Positions 16,102 to 26,141 are shown, numbered from the stretch's first letter. The stretch: DNA of 48,100 nt from a candidate division WOR-1 bacterium RIFOXYB2_FULL_36_35 (GCA_001771505.1 MEUA01000034.1:1-48100); one strand, 5' to 3'. A program made the numbers and translations. Notes: generated from the sequence alone by a model not told the origin.

Positions 16102-18804
16102 TTAGGATTTTCCCCAACTATCTCCAGCCCCAATATCCACCACAACAGGAACATCAAGCGGGATCGCTTTTTCCATCTCTTCCTGGACGATCTTTTTGAT
16201 CGTTTCTATTTCATTTTCTTGAACTTCAAAAACAAGTTCATCATGTACCTGCAATATGAGTTTGCAGTTTACAGTGTACAGTTTACAGTAAATATTAATC
16301 ATTGCTATCTTTATCATGTCAGCTGCGGTTCCCTGGACTTTAGTATTAATCGCTGTCCTTTCTGCAAATCCGCGGAGGCCCTGGTTTGGTGAATTGATAT
16401 CGGGAAGAGGGCGCTTTCTTCCAAGCATTGTTGCAACATATCCGTTTTCCTGCGCCTCTTTAATTGTCTTATCCATAAACTTTTTTACTCCCGGGTAACG
16501 ATTGAAATATTTTTCAATAAATTGTGCCGCTTCCGTCTTTTTGATATTTAAGTTTTTAGCTAATCCAAAATCCGATATCCCGTAAACTATGCCAAAATTG
16601 ACAGCTTTGGCAGAAGAGCGCATCTTTTTTGTGACTTCATTAATTGAGATGTCAAAAATTTCCGCCGCGGTTGCCGTATGGATGTCTTCGCCGGATTTAA
16701 ATGCTTTTATCATGTTTTCATCTTGCGATAGATGAGCCAAAACCCTAAGTTCTATCTGCGAATAATCAGCGGCAAGGATTTTATACCCCTTTTTCTGCGG
16801 AACAAATGCCTCTCTTATTTTTTTTCCCATATCGGACTTTATAGGAATATTTTGCAGATTGGGTTTTGAGCTTGAAAGGCGACCCGTTGCCGTTATTGTT
16901 TGGTTAAAACTTGTATGGATTCTTCCCGTATCTTGTCTTATAAGAGTGGGAAGGGCGTCGACATAAGTCGATTTTAATTTTGCTACTGTCCTGTATTCCA
17001 AAAGTTTCTCGGCTATTTCAAAGTCTTTGGCCAAAGTTTCCAAAACTTCCGCGTCGGTCGAAGCCCCTGTTTTTGTTCTTTTTATCATAGGGAGTTTTAA
17101 TTTTCCGAAAAGAATCTCTGAAAGTTGCTTCGGTGAATTTAAATTAAAAGTCTCTCCCGATATTGCAAAAATGTTTCTCTCAAGATCTTTTATCTGTTCA
17201 TCCATTTCATGGCTTAATTTTTCAAGCTCTTTTGAATCGACAAAAACCCCTGTTTCTTCCATTTTAATTAAAACTTCAAGGAGAGGCATTTCAACTTCGT
17301 GAAAAAGTTTTTCCATTTCCTCTTTTTTTAACAGGTCTTCAAAAACAGTTTTTAAACTAAAAGTAACCTCCGCGTCCGAACAGCCGTAATCTTTTGCTAT
17401 TTCAACAGGGACTTCCGCAAAGTTGTTTGCTTCCGCTTCTTTTCCTATCAGTTCATCAAGTTTTATCATCTCATGACGCCCAAGATACTGCGCACCTGCC
17501 CGTTTCAAGCTGTACCTTTGGACAGTTGGATCAATCAAATATGCCGCGACCATTGTGTCAAAATATGGTTGAGCGACTTCAATGTCGTATTTTAAAAGAA
17601 CTTCGACATCATATTTTAAATTATGACCGATTTTTAGGGTTTCTTTATTTTCTAGTACAGGCTTTAACGCGACCATGGTCTTTTTGATGTCAAGGTTTTT
17701 TTTCTCTTTATGCCCTAAAGGTATGTAAAAAGCCTCCCCACGGTTCATTGAGAAAGATATCCCTATCAGGTTTGCGGAAAAAGTGTCAAGGCTATCTGTT
17801 TCTGTGTCAAAAGCGAACGAATCGGCTTTATGAAGTTTTTCACAAAGTTCTTTTAAGTCTGATTCGTCTTTTACAAGTTTAAAATCAAACTTTGATATTT
17901 CCATGCGTTTTGCTTCAACTTTTTCTTCGTTTGTTAGAGTCTGTTTTTTTTTATATTTGTTTATGAGAGACTTAAATTCAAATTTTTCAAAAGCTTCGAC
18001 AGCTTTATCCCAGTTAATCTCCAGTTTTTTTGAAAAATCTACCTCTATCGGTGCATCTGTTACAATAGTGCCAAGCCTTTTGCTTAAAAGTCCTTTCTCC
18101 TGTTCGTTTTTTAGCGTCTCTTTCAATTTTGGCTTTTCAATCTTATCCGCATTGGCAAAGATATTGTTTAGCGTTCCGTATTTTTGCAGAAGTTCTGTTG
18201 CAGTCTTTTCACCAATCCCCGGCATCCCCGGAATATTATCAGATGTATCTCCTTTTAGAGCTTTAAAATCGATTAACTGTGTGGGGGCAAGCCCGTATTT
18301 TTCTATAACCGCTTTTTCATCATAAACTATAATATCGGAAATTCCTTTTCTTGTTGTCAGAACTTTTATCCTGTCGTTTACAAGCTGGAGGGGATCCAAA
18401 TCACCGGAGACTATTTCAACATTAAACCCTTCTCTTGAAGCTTTTATGGCGAGGGTTCCTATGACGTCATCCCCTTCAAACCCTGCAAGCTCAAGCATGG
18501 GAATATTTATCTTTTCCACAAATTCTTTTATAAGGGGCATTTGCTCATAAAGAGAAGGAGGCGCCTTTAACCTTTTTGCCTTGTACTCTTTATATTCTTT
18601 ATGGCGGAATGTTGGCTCTCTTCTGTCAAAAGCAATTGCCAAAAAATCTGGGTTCTCTTCAATTATCTTAAGGAGCATCATCGTAAATCCATAAATTGCG
18701 TTGGTAACAAGTCCTTCGGAGTTTTTCATAGTATCGGGAAGAGCATAGAAGGCTCTATATGCGAGCGAATTTCCATCAATTAGTATTGCTTTTTTTGGGG
18801 GCAT
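16102..18804 (-). CDS. polA: DNA polymerase I
   Basis: PolA fills gaps and removes RNA primers. The roughly 900-residue protein has all three parts. The 5' nuclease domain starts ILIDGNSLAYRAFYALPDT. The 3'-5' proofreading domain has intact acidic residues (FAFDTETDSLD, IGHNLKYDVEVL, YGCSDAEVTF). The family A polymerase domain carries AADYSQIELRVLAHL and the VHDELVFEV catalytic Asp. The frame is open to a TTG at 18843, but the family start fits the ATG at 18804 (MPPKKAILIDGN), although no strong ribosome-binding site precedes either. It converges on the RSH gene. Confidence 0.97.
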   Translation of the reverse strand: MPPKKAILIDGNSLAYRAFYALPDTMKNSEGLVTNAIYGFTMMLLKIIEENPDFLAIAFDRREPTFRHKEYKEYKAKRLKAPPSLYEQMPLIKEFVEKINIPMLELAGFEGDDVIGTLAIKASREGFNVEIVSGDLDPLQLVNDRIKVLTTRKGISDIIVYDEKAVIEKYGLAPTQLIDFKALKGDTSDNIPGMPGIGEKTATELLQKYGTLNNIFANADKIEKPKLKETLKNEQEKGLLSKRLGTIVTDAPIEVDFSKKLEINWDKAVEAFEKFEFKSLINKYKKKQTLTNEEKVEAKRMEISKFDFKLVKDESDLKELCEKLHKADSFAFDTETDSLDTFSANLIGISFSMNRGEAFYIPLGHKEKKNLDIKKTMVALKPVLENKETLKIGHNLKYDVEVLLKYDIEVAQPYFDTMVAAYLIDPTVQRYSLKRAGAQYLGRHEMIKLDELIGKEAEANNFAEVPVEIAKDYGCSDAEVTFSLKTVFEDLLKKEEMEKLFHEVEMPLLEVLIKMEETGVFVDSKELEKLSHEMDEQIKDLERNIFAISGETFNLNSPKQLSEILFGKLKLPMIKRTKTGASTDAEVLETLAKDFEIAEKLLEYRTVAKLKSTYVDALPTLIRQDTGRIHTSFNQTITATGRLSSSKPNLQNIPIKSDMGKKIREAFVPQKKGYKILAADYSQIELRVLAHLSQDENMIKAFKSGEDIHTATAAEIFDISINEVTKKMRSSAKAVNFGIVYGISDFGLAKNLNIKKTEAAQFIEKYFNRYPGVKKFMDKTIKEAQENGYVATMLGRKRPLPDINSPNQGLRGFAERTAINTKVQGTAADMIKIAMINIYCKLYTVNCKLILQVHDELVFEVQENEIETIKKIVQEEMEKAIPLDVPVVVDIGAGDSWGKS

Positions 18805-18860
18805 TACGAAAGTTATTATAAGTGGAGTGAGGGAGGAAAGCAATATTCTTCTGAAGTTCG

Positions 18861-19186
18861 GGCTTCTTAAAGAAAAAAATTATTGATAAAATAAATAGTA
18901 TTTTTGCTAAACATCCTCAAGCAGAGGAATCTATTCTTATATGGTGTCACGCGCAAAAGGGACTTTTAAGAAAGGTTCTGATATAGACCTTGTACTTAAA
19001 GGGAAAAACTTAGACATTTCTTTGGTGAATAAGATAAATCTTGAAATTGATGATTTTTTGCTGCCATATTCTTTCGATATATCCATTTTAGATCAAATAA
19101 ACAATTCAGAACTGATTGATCATATCAAAAGAAACGGGATTATTTTTTATTTTTCTAAAAGGGCTTCAGACTCAAAAGCGGATTAA
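18861..19186 (+). pseudogene. Frameshifted MNT nucleotidyltransferase
   Basis: An open frame from 18941 (ATG) encodes SRAKGTFKKGSDIDLVLKG plus a complete-looking C-terminal half (ISILDQINNSELIDHIKRNG), but the first Gly of the MNT motif is missing. The expected N-terminal half (KKIIDKINSIFAKHPQAEESIL) lies just upstream in another frame, from about 18870 to 18934, with no ATG. The frames meet around 18935-18945, where one lost base would restore ILIYGSRAKG. I therefore read this as a single MNT gene broken by a frameshift and lacking a start. It overlaps the convergent tsf gene by 4 bases, and no HEPN partner is present. Confidence 0.65.
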
Positions 19187-19785
19187 ATCTTTTCTCCGAC
19201 CTGATATCTTACAAACCTGCTGACAACAATCTTTTCGCCTATTTTTGCGGACAGGTCACCTAGAAGGTCTTTGATTTTTATTTTGGTCTCTTTTATAAAT
19301 GGCTGGTCCATAAGACAATTTAATTCATAAAATTTTTCAATCCTGCCGGCAATAATTTTTTCCATGGCGGCTTCGGGCTTACCTTCCTGTTTTGCCTGAT
19401 CCAATAGGAGCTCTTTTTCTTTGGCTAATATCTCTTCCGGAACATCTTCCCGAATTAAATATTGAGGAGCTTGCGCCGCTATTTGCATTGCGACATCTTT
19501 TGCAAATTTCTGAAAATCATCATTTTTTGCGACAAAATCGGTCTCACAGTTAACCTCAACCAAAACCGCAATTTTTCCGCCGAGATGCACGTAAGAAGCT
19601 ATTGTTCCTTGAGCCGCGGTTCTTTCAGCCCTTTTAGCTACGGCAGCCAATCCTTTTTTTCTTAAACTGGTGACGGCTTCTTCCATGTTGCCAGCAGCCT
19701 CTGCAAGGGCTTTTTTGCAATCCATCATACCGCATCCAGTACTCTCCCTGAGTTTTACTATCATTTCTGTTGTTATTTGAACCAT
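19183..19785 (-). CDS. tsf: Elongation factor Ts
   Basis: EF-Ts is the guanine-nucleotide exchange factor for EF-Tu. At 200 residues it is the short form found in several phyla. It has the N-terminal UBA-like domain (IVKLRESTGCGMMDCKKALAEA) and the core TDFVAKNDDFQKFAKDVAMQIAA; the C-terminal helix pair QPFIKETKIKIKDLL is complete. It follows rpsB on the same strand with a gap of about 46 bases, the standard order, and shares the promoter at 20748-20776. Confidence 0.97.
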   Translation of the reverse strand: MVQITTEMIVKLRESTGCGMMDCKKALAEAAGNMEEAVTSLRKKGLAAVAKRAERTAAQGTIASYVHLGGKIAVLVEVNCETDFVAKNDDFQKFAKDVAMQIAAQAPQYLIREDVPEEILAKEKELLLDQAKQEGKPEAAMEKIIAGRIEKFYELNCLMDQPFIKETKIKIKDLLGDLSAKIGEKIVVSRFVRYQVGEKI

Positions 19786-19831
19786 TTTTCAAGATATCCT
19801 TTCTTATTCTATTTCTATTGTCTGATTGTTA

Positions 19832-20707
19832 CTAAAATCCGGTTCTTTCTTCAACTTCTTTTTCTTCCTCTTCTTCAACAATTTCAGGGGCTAATTCACT
19901 TAAACGTTCTTCTTCGCTTAGCATTAAAGCTTCCTCCATTGTTTCTGTGTCCATGCTGTCAACCGCATTTGCCTGATCTTCTTCAGGAATTGCGATATCT
20001 GCATTTCTTTCTTCTGGAGGTTTTGCGAGCTCCCTTGCCACAAGGACCGCCTCTGCAATAATTGATGTTAAAAGTTTTATGGAACGGATTGCATCATCAT
20101 TTGCAGGTATGGGGAAATCTATATTGTCAGGGTCGCAGTTAGTGTCTACGACTGCGATTACAGGAATGCTGAGTTTTTTTGCTTCGGCAATTGCTGTTGT
20201 TTCATTTTGGCTGTCTATTACAAAAATGACGTTTGGAAGTTTGTTCATGTCGCGAATGCCACCAAGTCCTCGGATCATTTTTTTGTGCTCTCGTTTTAAG
20301 GATGCAACCTCTTTGCGTGGTAGGGTTTCAAACATACCGTCTATCTCCATTTTTTCAATTTCTTTCATTCTGGAAATAGTCTTTTTGATGGTTTTGAAAT
20401 TTGTGAGAGTTCCCCCAAGCCATCTATCTTTGACATAAAACATGGAACATCTTTTTGCTTCTTCTTCAATGGCCTCTTGCGCCTGTTTTTTTGTCCCTAC
20501 AAAAAGCACGCTTCCATTATTTTTTATGACTTCTTTCACAAATTCAAAAGCTTTTTCAATTAATGGAATAGTTTTATGAAGATCTATAACATGTATTCCA
20601 TTTCTGGAAGAATATATATATTCCTCCATTTTGGGGTTCCAACGTTTACTTTGATGTCCGAAGTGTACCCCAGCTTCGAGCAATTCTTTCATTGTTACTA
20701 CTGGCAT
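19832..20707 (-). CDS. rpsB: 30S ribosomal protein S2 with acidic C-terminal extension
   Basis: S2 is a late-assembling small-subunit protein that helps bind S1. Family signatures are clear: [20 protein letters not shown] at the start, [30 protein letters not shown], and [21 protein letters not shown]. The 291 residues exceed the usual length of about 230-260. The extra 45 or so C-terminal residues are strongly acidic, ending in a run of Glu before ERTGF. A strong AAAGGAGGA ribosome-binding site precedes the ATG. It is the first gene of rpsB-tsf. Confidence 0.97.
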   Translation of the reverse strand: MPVVTMKELLEAGVHFGHQSKRWNPKMEEYIYSSRNGIHVIDLHKTIPLIEKAFEFVKEVIKNNGSVLFVGTKKQAQEAIEEEAKRCSMFYVKDRWLGGTLTNFKTIKKTISRMKEIEKMEIDGMFETLPRKEVASLKREHKKMIRGLGGIRDMNKLPNVIFVIDSQNETTAIAEAKKLSIPVIAVVDTNCDPDNIDFPIPANDDAIRSIKLLTSIIAEAVLVARELAKPPEERNADIAIPEEDQANAVDSMDTETMEEALMLSEEERLSELAPEIVEEEEEKEVEERTGF

Positions 20708-20747
20708 GAAAAATTAAATCCTCCTTTATTAATACATACAAAACTTA

Positions 20748-20776
20748 ATTTTATCATGAAAATATGGGCTTGGCAA
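20748..20776 (-). promoter_or_regulatory. rpsB-tsf promoter
   Basis: On the minus strand there is a -35 TTGCCA (20776-20771), a 17-base spacer and a -10 TAAAAT (20753-20748), with the rpsB ATG 41 bases further on. This lies across the ATG at 20764 of the divergent giant gene, which is one reason to place that gene's start at 20857 instead. Confidence 0.65.
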
Positions 20777-20856
20777 TTAGGAAAAGATCGGAAAAAAGTG
20801 GTGAAAACAGGAAATTACGCCGCGTTTTTTTCGATAATCATGTAGGAAATCAAAAT

Positions 20857-23800
20857 ATGCCGTGTGATCTTAAAAAAATTGTTGTTTCTTCTCCCACCTC
20901 AGTTTATGCAGGGGAGATTCCTGCTTCCACAAAACTTCTTACTGTTTTTGGACGGGTAATCCCGTTTGCGATGGATAGCACCTTAAAAACAGCTTCGTTT
21001 TGCGCATCTTTGTTTAAGCTAAACAATTTTCAAAGAGAACTATTAAGGACAAAAGATATGCGTGTGGTTGATTGGGAATCTTTTGTAAGGCAGGGAGCAA
21101 AAGAAGATCAGTTTGCAAAAGAGCTTGCGGTAAACGGGCTTGAAGCTATACGAGGGATAAAAATTGTGGGGATGTATGGGATGGGGAGGCTTATGTCATT
21201 AAGATATGTAAGAGGTGTTGCAAATGCCTTTATTGAAGTTACAACTAGAGTTGTTTCTGATGTGGGGAGGGTTGTCAGATTTTTAAGCATAGAAGCAGAT
21301 GGCAGAAAAGATGTGTCGATTGAATTGAGGGAGAGGGAGAATACAGAATTTGAACATGGGACACAGGTTGAGGTAAGGAGTAGTCTCCTTACTAACCTTA
21401 ATAATAAAATATTGGAGGGGATTCATAATACATTTAGATTTGTAATGGATGTTGATGTTAAGGCAAATGCCGCGCGGGTTAATAATCCTCAAGAGTGGTT
21501 GAGCTTGAAACATGGAGATATAAACAAGGAATCAAAGGGAAAGTTAGAGATACAAGTATCTGGCGATAGTTTTAAGGTAAAAGACAGCGGCCATGGAATG
21601 GGGGCTGACAGATTGGTAAAAGGATATTTGGGGTTGGGGAGTTCGGAGGGGAGCTTGGAGAGAGAATATAGGGATGACATACAAGAGGCAGATATTTATT
21701 ACTCAAGAGATTGTTCTAAAGGAGAGCAAAGAGTTATTAGTAATGGGAGAGTCAGTTTTTTGATGTGTGGGGTGGAGATAATAGGAATAGATATCTCAGG
21801 GGTTAATATTGAAAATAATTTGGGGATTGAGCTTGGAATAGGGATCAGGCCTTCTCAATCAAAAGATAAAATTAAACTGGGAGGAGAAGAGGTAAAAAGG
21901 ATAAGTGAGTTGATTAAGCAGGTTTTGACGATTGCGGGGGAACGCAAGTGGTCAATCTTAAACAGTATAGCAGCGGCGCTGGAATCAAAAGAGCTTTTGT
22001 TTGAAATGGGGGAGAAAGATGCCCTCCTTAAGTTCATGTGCGTGGAGGGGAAAAAGGTCAGTGAGATGGAGGCTTGTTTCGAAACCCTCCTATTGCCTAA
22101 CGAAAGAGGATTTGTTGATCTTAAAGTTTCAAGAAGAAAGGTTTACGTAAGAAGGGAACTTTTGGCTGAGTTTAAGATAAGCGATGCGGGGGTAGAGACC
22201 TATGACTCCACATTGTATGAGAGTAGAAGGGGATATATTGTACATTGGGCGGAATTTAACAGTGATGATGTGTGGGTGGAGGTAGGAAAGAATGTGATAA
22301 TAAACAGGAAGTATCAGGGCAATAAATTGATGTTGAATCTGAGAGCCGGATTTTATGTCGGATATGGAGATAGGGAGATGCCGAAATTCAGATTGCTGTG
22401 GCCGTGGGAAGTTGATAATAGCGCCGATAATAGCATGGGGGAAGCAGGGGGAGTTGAAAATACTCATGCAAAAAGAGAGTTAAGCAATTATACGGATTTT
22501 TTGAGTAGACTTGGTGAACAAGATAGAAAGGGGGCTGCTGTATATCTGAGGATTTTTGGGGATAGTAAGGAGGCAAGGAGGTTAATTAAAGGTGTAATAA
22601 AGCGAAGAGATAAATTGGGAGCTGGACAAATTCCATTGGAAAAAGTTTTATTTAGGGCTAAGGAGCTTAGTAAGGCTAACGTTGATTTTTATTGTATTGC
22701 AGGGAGAGAATTTGTCAGATTTTCCAAACCTTTGGATCATATGTGTGAATTATATGAACTTGTGAATGGAAGACTTATTAAAACGGGAATTTTTTCTGAT
22801 TCCTTAGAACTTTATCATTTTGAGGATGAATTATTCATTGTTGAAAAGAAATTTGATGATAATGGAGGTGAAAGCTTTATTATCTGGCTAAAAGGCAGAG
22901 ATGGGAAGTTAAGAAGAGTTTTTTCCGGCAATAATAAATTTATTAATCTCTATTCGCATGAAAACAGAATTGTTGTTATTTTTCAGGATAATAGCAGTCG
23001 GGATACTCCGTTTGTTGTCTGTGAAGGGTCAAAAGATAGGCTGATATTTGAATATAAGTTTGAAGTTCCGAGGTGTCGGGCTTTTAATTTTTCAGGTGAT
23101 TCCGTGATAACAGCTGTCGGAAATGTAATTGTAGATAAAACAATTGATGGTGATTTAAAAGAGATTACATTTGGAGAGAAATCTTTGTTATTTGTTTGTA
23201 AATATGATGAGGGTTACTTGATTCAGACCTTTTCTTCTTGTGAAGATAAGAAGATATTTCTTTTTCGCCAGGGGGAAGCAACTCTTGAGATAGATTCTCC
23301 CGGATTCATGCAAAGAGCAAGAGTTGTCGGGGATAAAATATTCTTGAATGGAATCACAGATAGCCATGTTAATGCTTTTTTTGAGATGGGATTAGATTAT
23401 AAATTAAAAGAGAGTAGCGCTAAAGAGTTTTTTCTTTTAGATGGTGAAGCCGGATGTTTTTCTTTTTCTAACATGAATAAAATTGATAGGGAGACTTCTT
23501 TTTATAAAATAGGGACGCCTCTTCCCGTTTTGATGGTATTTTTTTTAGAAAAAGAAGGCGGTTCTCGCTTTTCAGATTTTGCTTTCTTAGAAGAAAGAAG
23601 AGATATTTATAGGTGTGCAGCCATTCCTGCTCATATCCCTACCAAAAAAGCATGGTTTTCATCCAATGATGAGAGAGAAACATATGAGAATCGCCGTCAT
23701 GAGATGCTCTGCCGTATTGTGGCAGGGGATTATTCAAAAGGAGTTCAAAATCTTGAACTGTTTGGATATTTTCCTGCAAAAGCTGTTGAAAGTTTGGGAG

Positions 23801-26076
23801 ATGAATTGGTTCTTAAAATTGAAGGGAGGCTTTCAACTAGAATTGGTGAAGCATTTAGGTTTCAAGAGGCATATTTGTCATTTATTGAAAAGTTATGGTA
23901 TGCAAGTTATGGAGAAATAGAAGGAGATCTATTCAGGCGTGTTGTTTCAAGATGGGATATCTTGGTAAATGTCTTAGCGGGGGATATTGAAGAGCTTGAA
24001 AGGATCCTGGAGTATTTTGATGAGAAGGGTATCTATATGTATCTTTATAATGGAAAGGAGCTTCCGGATGATCCTGAAGTAAAAGGATTTGTTCATCTTC
24101 TAACCCGCGAAGATTTAAAGGTAAGAGAGGCCAATCTCCCTGCAACGGTAAGGGAAATTCCAAAAAGAGGGGGATGGACTGGGATTGTAGAGAGGCATGA
24201 TTTGGCATTTTACTATTGGGCGGGGCTTTATGATCCCGGCTGGTCGCAAGAAAGAGAAAAGCACGCTAGATTACTTGCAGATTGGACAAGGGGTTATTAT
24301 AAAGGAGATAGGATCGATCATAAAGTTTTTAAGTCTTACGTAAGGAGCGAAGTAAAAGGACAGGATTTAAAAAGGGATATTTGCGGAAGAGAGTTTATCC
24401 AAAATGGGATAGACGCGGGGGCCAAGAAGATGGATATTTTGACATCTACTCAAAGAATAGGGAGAGATTTATATCATTTTGCAACCTATCGGGATGATGG
24501 GCGAGGATTATCAGATTCAGGGGTTAAAGAGTTGTTATTGAATTTAGGCGTTTCAGACAAAAGGGGCGGGGGATTAGAAGGTAAAAAGAATATAGGTAAG
24601 AACGGGATAGGCTTTGAAAGCGCGTTAAATGATAATGATGTGGTTGTAGTAAAATCGTCATCAGGAGATGGAAATTATGTGGAAGTAGAGCTTCGTGGGA
24701 ATAACCTTGATGCTCAAGTTTCAAAATATATTAATGGTTTAACTGATGCGGGAGTGAGCGGCTTTGAGGTCTCTGTAGGGAAGAAGATAGGGTCTGTATT
24801 TGATGAAGAAGAAAATAAGATAAAGATAGCATTTAGAGAGATGGCGCTGGAGTTTAGAGTAAGGGATATGGCGGGATTGGTCGATCCTGCTGTTTTAAAT
24901 ATTTCTTATAAAGGGGTTGGGATAGCAGAAAGAATTTTAAACAAGGAGAGTCTTGCATTAAAAGGGAGGGGGGTATATTCATTGTTAAAAGTGGAAAAGG
25001 AGCATGAGGATAGAGTTGTTCAAAACGGGTTGATAGTAAATCATTCTAAGGAGAGATATTTAAAATATTTTCCTGAGTTTTTAAAAAGATATGTGGAAGA
25101 TTGCGCTTTTGAGATTGGAGAAAATGAGGAATTGACAAGAGGGAGAGATGATGTGATGGAAGATGAGAGGGTGGTTGCAAATATCTTTATACAACTTGCT
25201 ATGCAAAAAGCCATAAAAGAGTATCTTCAGACTGGAGAAGAGTTTGGAAATTTACCGAAAGATTATCTCTATTCGCAGCATGTAGAGCTTGGGAATGGTA
25301 ATTTGGAGGGGAATATTCCCATGGAGGTAAAAACCCTGGCAGAAATTATAAATGGAGGGGATATCAATCTTGTTGATTTGACGGGATATCAGGGGAGAGA
25401 AGAGGAATTGACAATGCTTATGACTCTGATTGGAATAAAAGATAGCGATGGGAAGATAATTTCTTTACAAGATGTGCGAGATTCTGTTGCGAGAGGCGCG
25501 TTGTTGGAAAGCTCGTTAATATCATCTTCATTTAGAATGATAATGACAAGCGCAACTAGAAGAAGAAGAGAGTTTCTAGAAGCGTATCAAGCAGAAAATG
25601 AAAGAGAAGATGTTGCCTATCTGCCTACGCATCTGGAAAAGTTTCAAGCGATGATGCTTGAGATATATCAGGCTATGGGATTACATGATCCGAAAGTCGT
25701 ATTTTATTCAAATCCTAAAGAGATAAGGATTGCAACCTTTGGACCGAATGTCTTTAAGTTTAGGCGGGAGGCGATTGAGGATGATGCGAAAGAGTTGAAT
25801 AAAATATTGGCATTGAGGCAGGAAGGGCTCCTTGCTAAACTTGCAATGAGAGGAGAAGATTTGGTCATTAGAGACCTTGCCTATAGGGCGGACACAGCAA
25901 TTAAGATGTTATCTTCTTTAATAGAAGGCACGGGAATTCATGAAGAAGTACATGAGCATTTTGTCAGACTGGGAATTCCTGAGGGGTGGAGTCATGGGAA
26001 GAGATTTAAAGATAGGGCGATCGGCTTTGTCGATGTGATGTTAAAAAATGGTTATAATCCTCTTATTCCCCAGTAG
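20857..26076 (+). CDS. Giant protein with two GHKL-type ATPase modules and a C-terminal HExxH zincin-like motif
   Basis: About 1739 residues; no known family recognised. Module 2 is a standard GHKL order: N-box (EFIQNGIDAGA, Glu1179, Asn1183), G1 (RDDGRGL, about 1213-1217) and G2 (GKNGIGFESAL, 1247-1252). Module 1 has an N-box (KELAVNGLEA, Glu89, Asn93), a G2-like MYGMGRL (about 106-111), a GTQVEV strand (about 168) and only then a G1 box (VKDSGHGM, Asp243), an order unlike Hsp90, MutL or histidine kinases. The middle (about 620-880) is beta-rich and propeller-like. The C terminus has HEEVH (His1695, His1699) with SHGKRF 14 residues on (His1713), as in SprT-type metallopeptidases. There is no signal peptide or clear membrane segment. 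The start at 20857 has TAGGA upstream; an ATG at 20764 lacks one and overlaps the rpsB promoter. I infer an ATP-driven conformational sensor joined to a protease. Confidence 0.72.
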   Translation: MPCDLKKIVVSSPTSVYAGEIPASTKLLTVFGRVIPFAMDSTLKTASFCASLFKLNNFQRELLRTKDMRVVDWESFVRQGAKEDQFAKELAVNGLEAIRGIKIVGMYGMGRLMSLRYVRGVANAFIEVTTRVVSDVGRVVRFLSIEADGRKDVSIELRERENTEFEHGTQVEVRSSLLTNLNNKILEGIHNTFRFVMDVDVKANAARVNNPQEWLSLKHGDINKESKGKLEIQVSGDSFKVKDSGHGMGADRLVKGYLGLGSSEGSLEREYRDDIQEADIYYSRDCSKGEQRVISNGRVSFLMCGVEIIGIDISGVNIENNLGIELGIGIRPSQSKDKIKLGGEEVKRISELIKQVLTIAGERKWSILNSIAAALESKELLFEMGEKDALLKFMCVEGKKVSEMEACFETLLLPNERGFVDLKVSRRKVYVRRELLAEFKISDAGVETYDSTLYESRRGYIVHWAEFNSDDVWVEVGKNVIINRKYQGNKLMLNLRAGFYVGYGDREMPKFRLLWPWEVDNSADNSMGEAGGVENTHAKRELSNYTDFLSRLGEQDRKGAAVYLRIFGDSKEARRLIKGVIKRRDKLGAGQIPLEKVLFRAKELSKANVDFYCIAGREFVRFSKPLDHMCELYELVNGRLIKTGIFSDSLELYHFEDELFIVEKKFDDNGGESFIIWLKGRDGKLRRVFSGNNKFINLYSHENRIVVIFQDNSSRDTPFVVCEGSKDRLIFEYKFEVPRCRAFNFSGDSVITAVGNVIVDKTIDGDLKEITFGEKSLLFVCKYDEGYLIQTFSSCEDKKIFLFRQGEATLEIDSPGFMQRARVVGDKIFLNGITDSHVNAFFEMGLDYKLKESSAKEFFLLDGEAGCFSFSNMNKIDRETSFYKIGTPLPVLMVFFLEKEGGSRFSDFAFLEERRDIYRCAAIPAHIPTKKAWFSSNDERETYENRRHEMLCRIVAGDYSKGVQNLELFGYFPAKAVESLGDELVLKIEGRLSTRIGEAFRFQEAYLSFIEKLWYASYGEIEGDLFRRVVSRWDILVNVLAGDIEELERILEYFDEKGIYMYLYNGKELPDDPEVKGFVHLLTREDLKVREANLPATVREIPKRGGWTGIVERHDLAFYYWAGLYDPGWSQEREKHARLLADWTRGYYKGDRIDHKVFKSYVRSEVKGQDLKRDICGREFIQNGIDAGAKKMDILTSTQRIGRDLYHFATYRDDGRGLSDSGVKELLLNLGVSDKRGGGLEGKKNIGKNGIGFESALNDNDVVVVKSSSGDGNYVEVELRGNNLDAQVSKYINGLTDAGVSGFEVSVGKKIGSVFDEEENKIKIAFREMALEFRVRDMAGLVDPAVLNISYKGVGIAERILNKESLALKGRGVYSLLKVEKEHEDRVVQNGLIVNHSKERYLKYFPEFLKRYVEDCAFEIGENEELTRGRDDVMEDERVVANIFIQLAMQKAIKEYLQTGEEFGNLPKDYLYSQHVELGNGNLEGNIPMEVKTLAEIINGGDINLVDLTGYQGREEELTMLMTLIGIKDSDGKIISLQDVRDSVARGALLESSLISSSFRMIMTSATRRRREFLEAYQAENEREDVAYLPTHLEKFQAMMLEIYQAMGLHDPKVVFYSNPKEIRIATFGPNVFKFRREAIEDDAKELNKILALRQEGLLAKLAMRGEDLVIRDLAYRADTAIKMLSSLIEGTGIHEEVHEHFVRLGIPEGWSHGKRFKDRAIGFVDVMLKNGYNPLIPQ

Positions 26077-26107
26077 ACATCCTAAATTATCTATTCCTCA
26101 AAACCCT

Positions 26108-26136
26108 TTGATTATAAAGCTAAATCAGGTTAAAAT
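26108..26136 (+). promoter_or_regulatory. rpoN promoter, probably giving a leaderless mRNA
   Basis: A -35 TTGATT (26108-26113), a 17-base spacer and a -10 TAAAAT (26131-26136) place the transcription start at about the rpoN ATG (26142). No ribosome-binding site precedes that ATG, which fits leaderless translation. Confidence 0.45.
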
Positions 26137-26141
26137 TAGAT

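Noticed and set aside
20764-20856. Earlier ATG for the giant GHKL gene
   Set aside because: It has no ribosome-binding site and coincides with the rpsB promoter; 20857 has TAGGA upstream. It remains possible.
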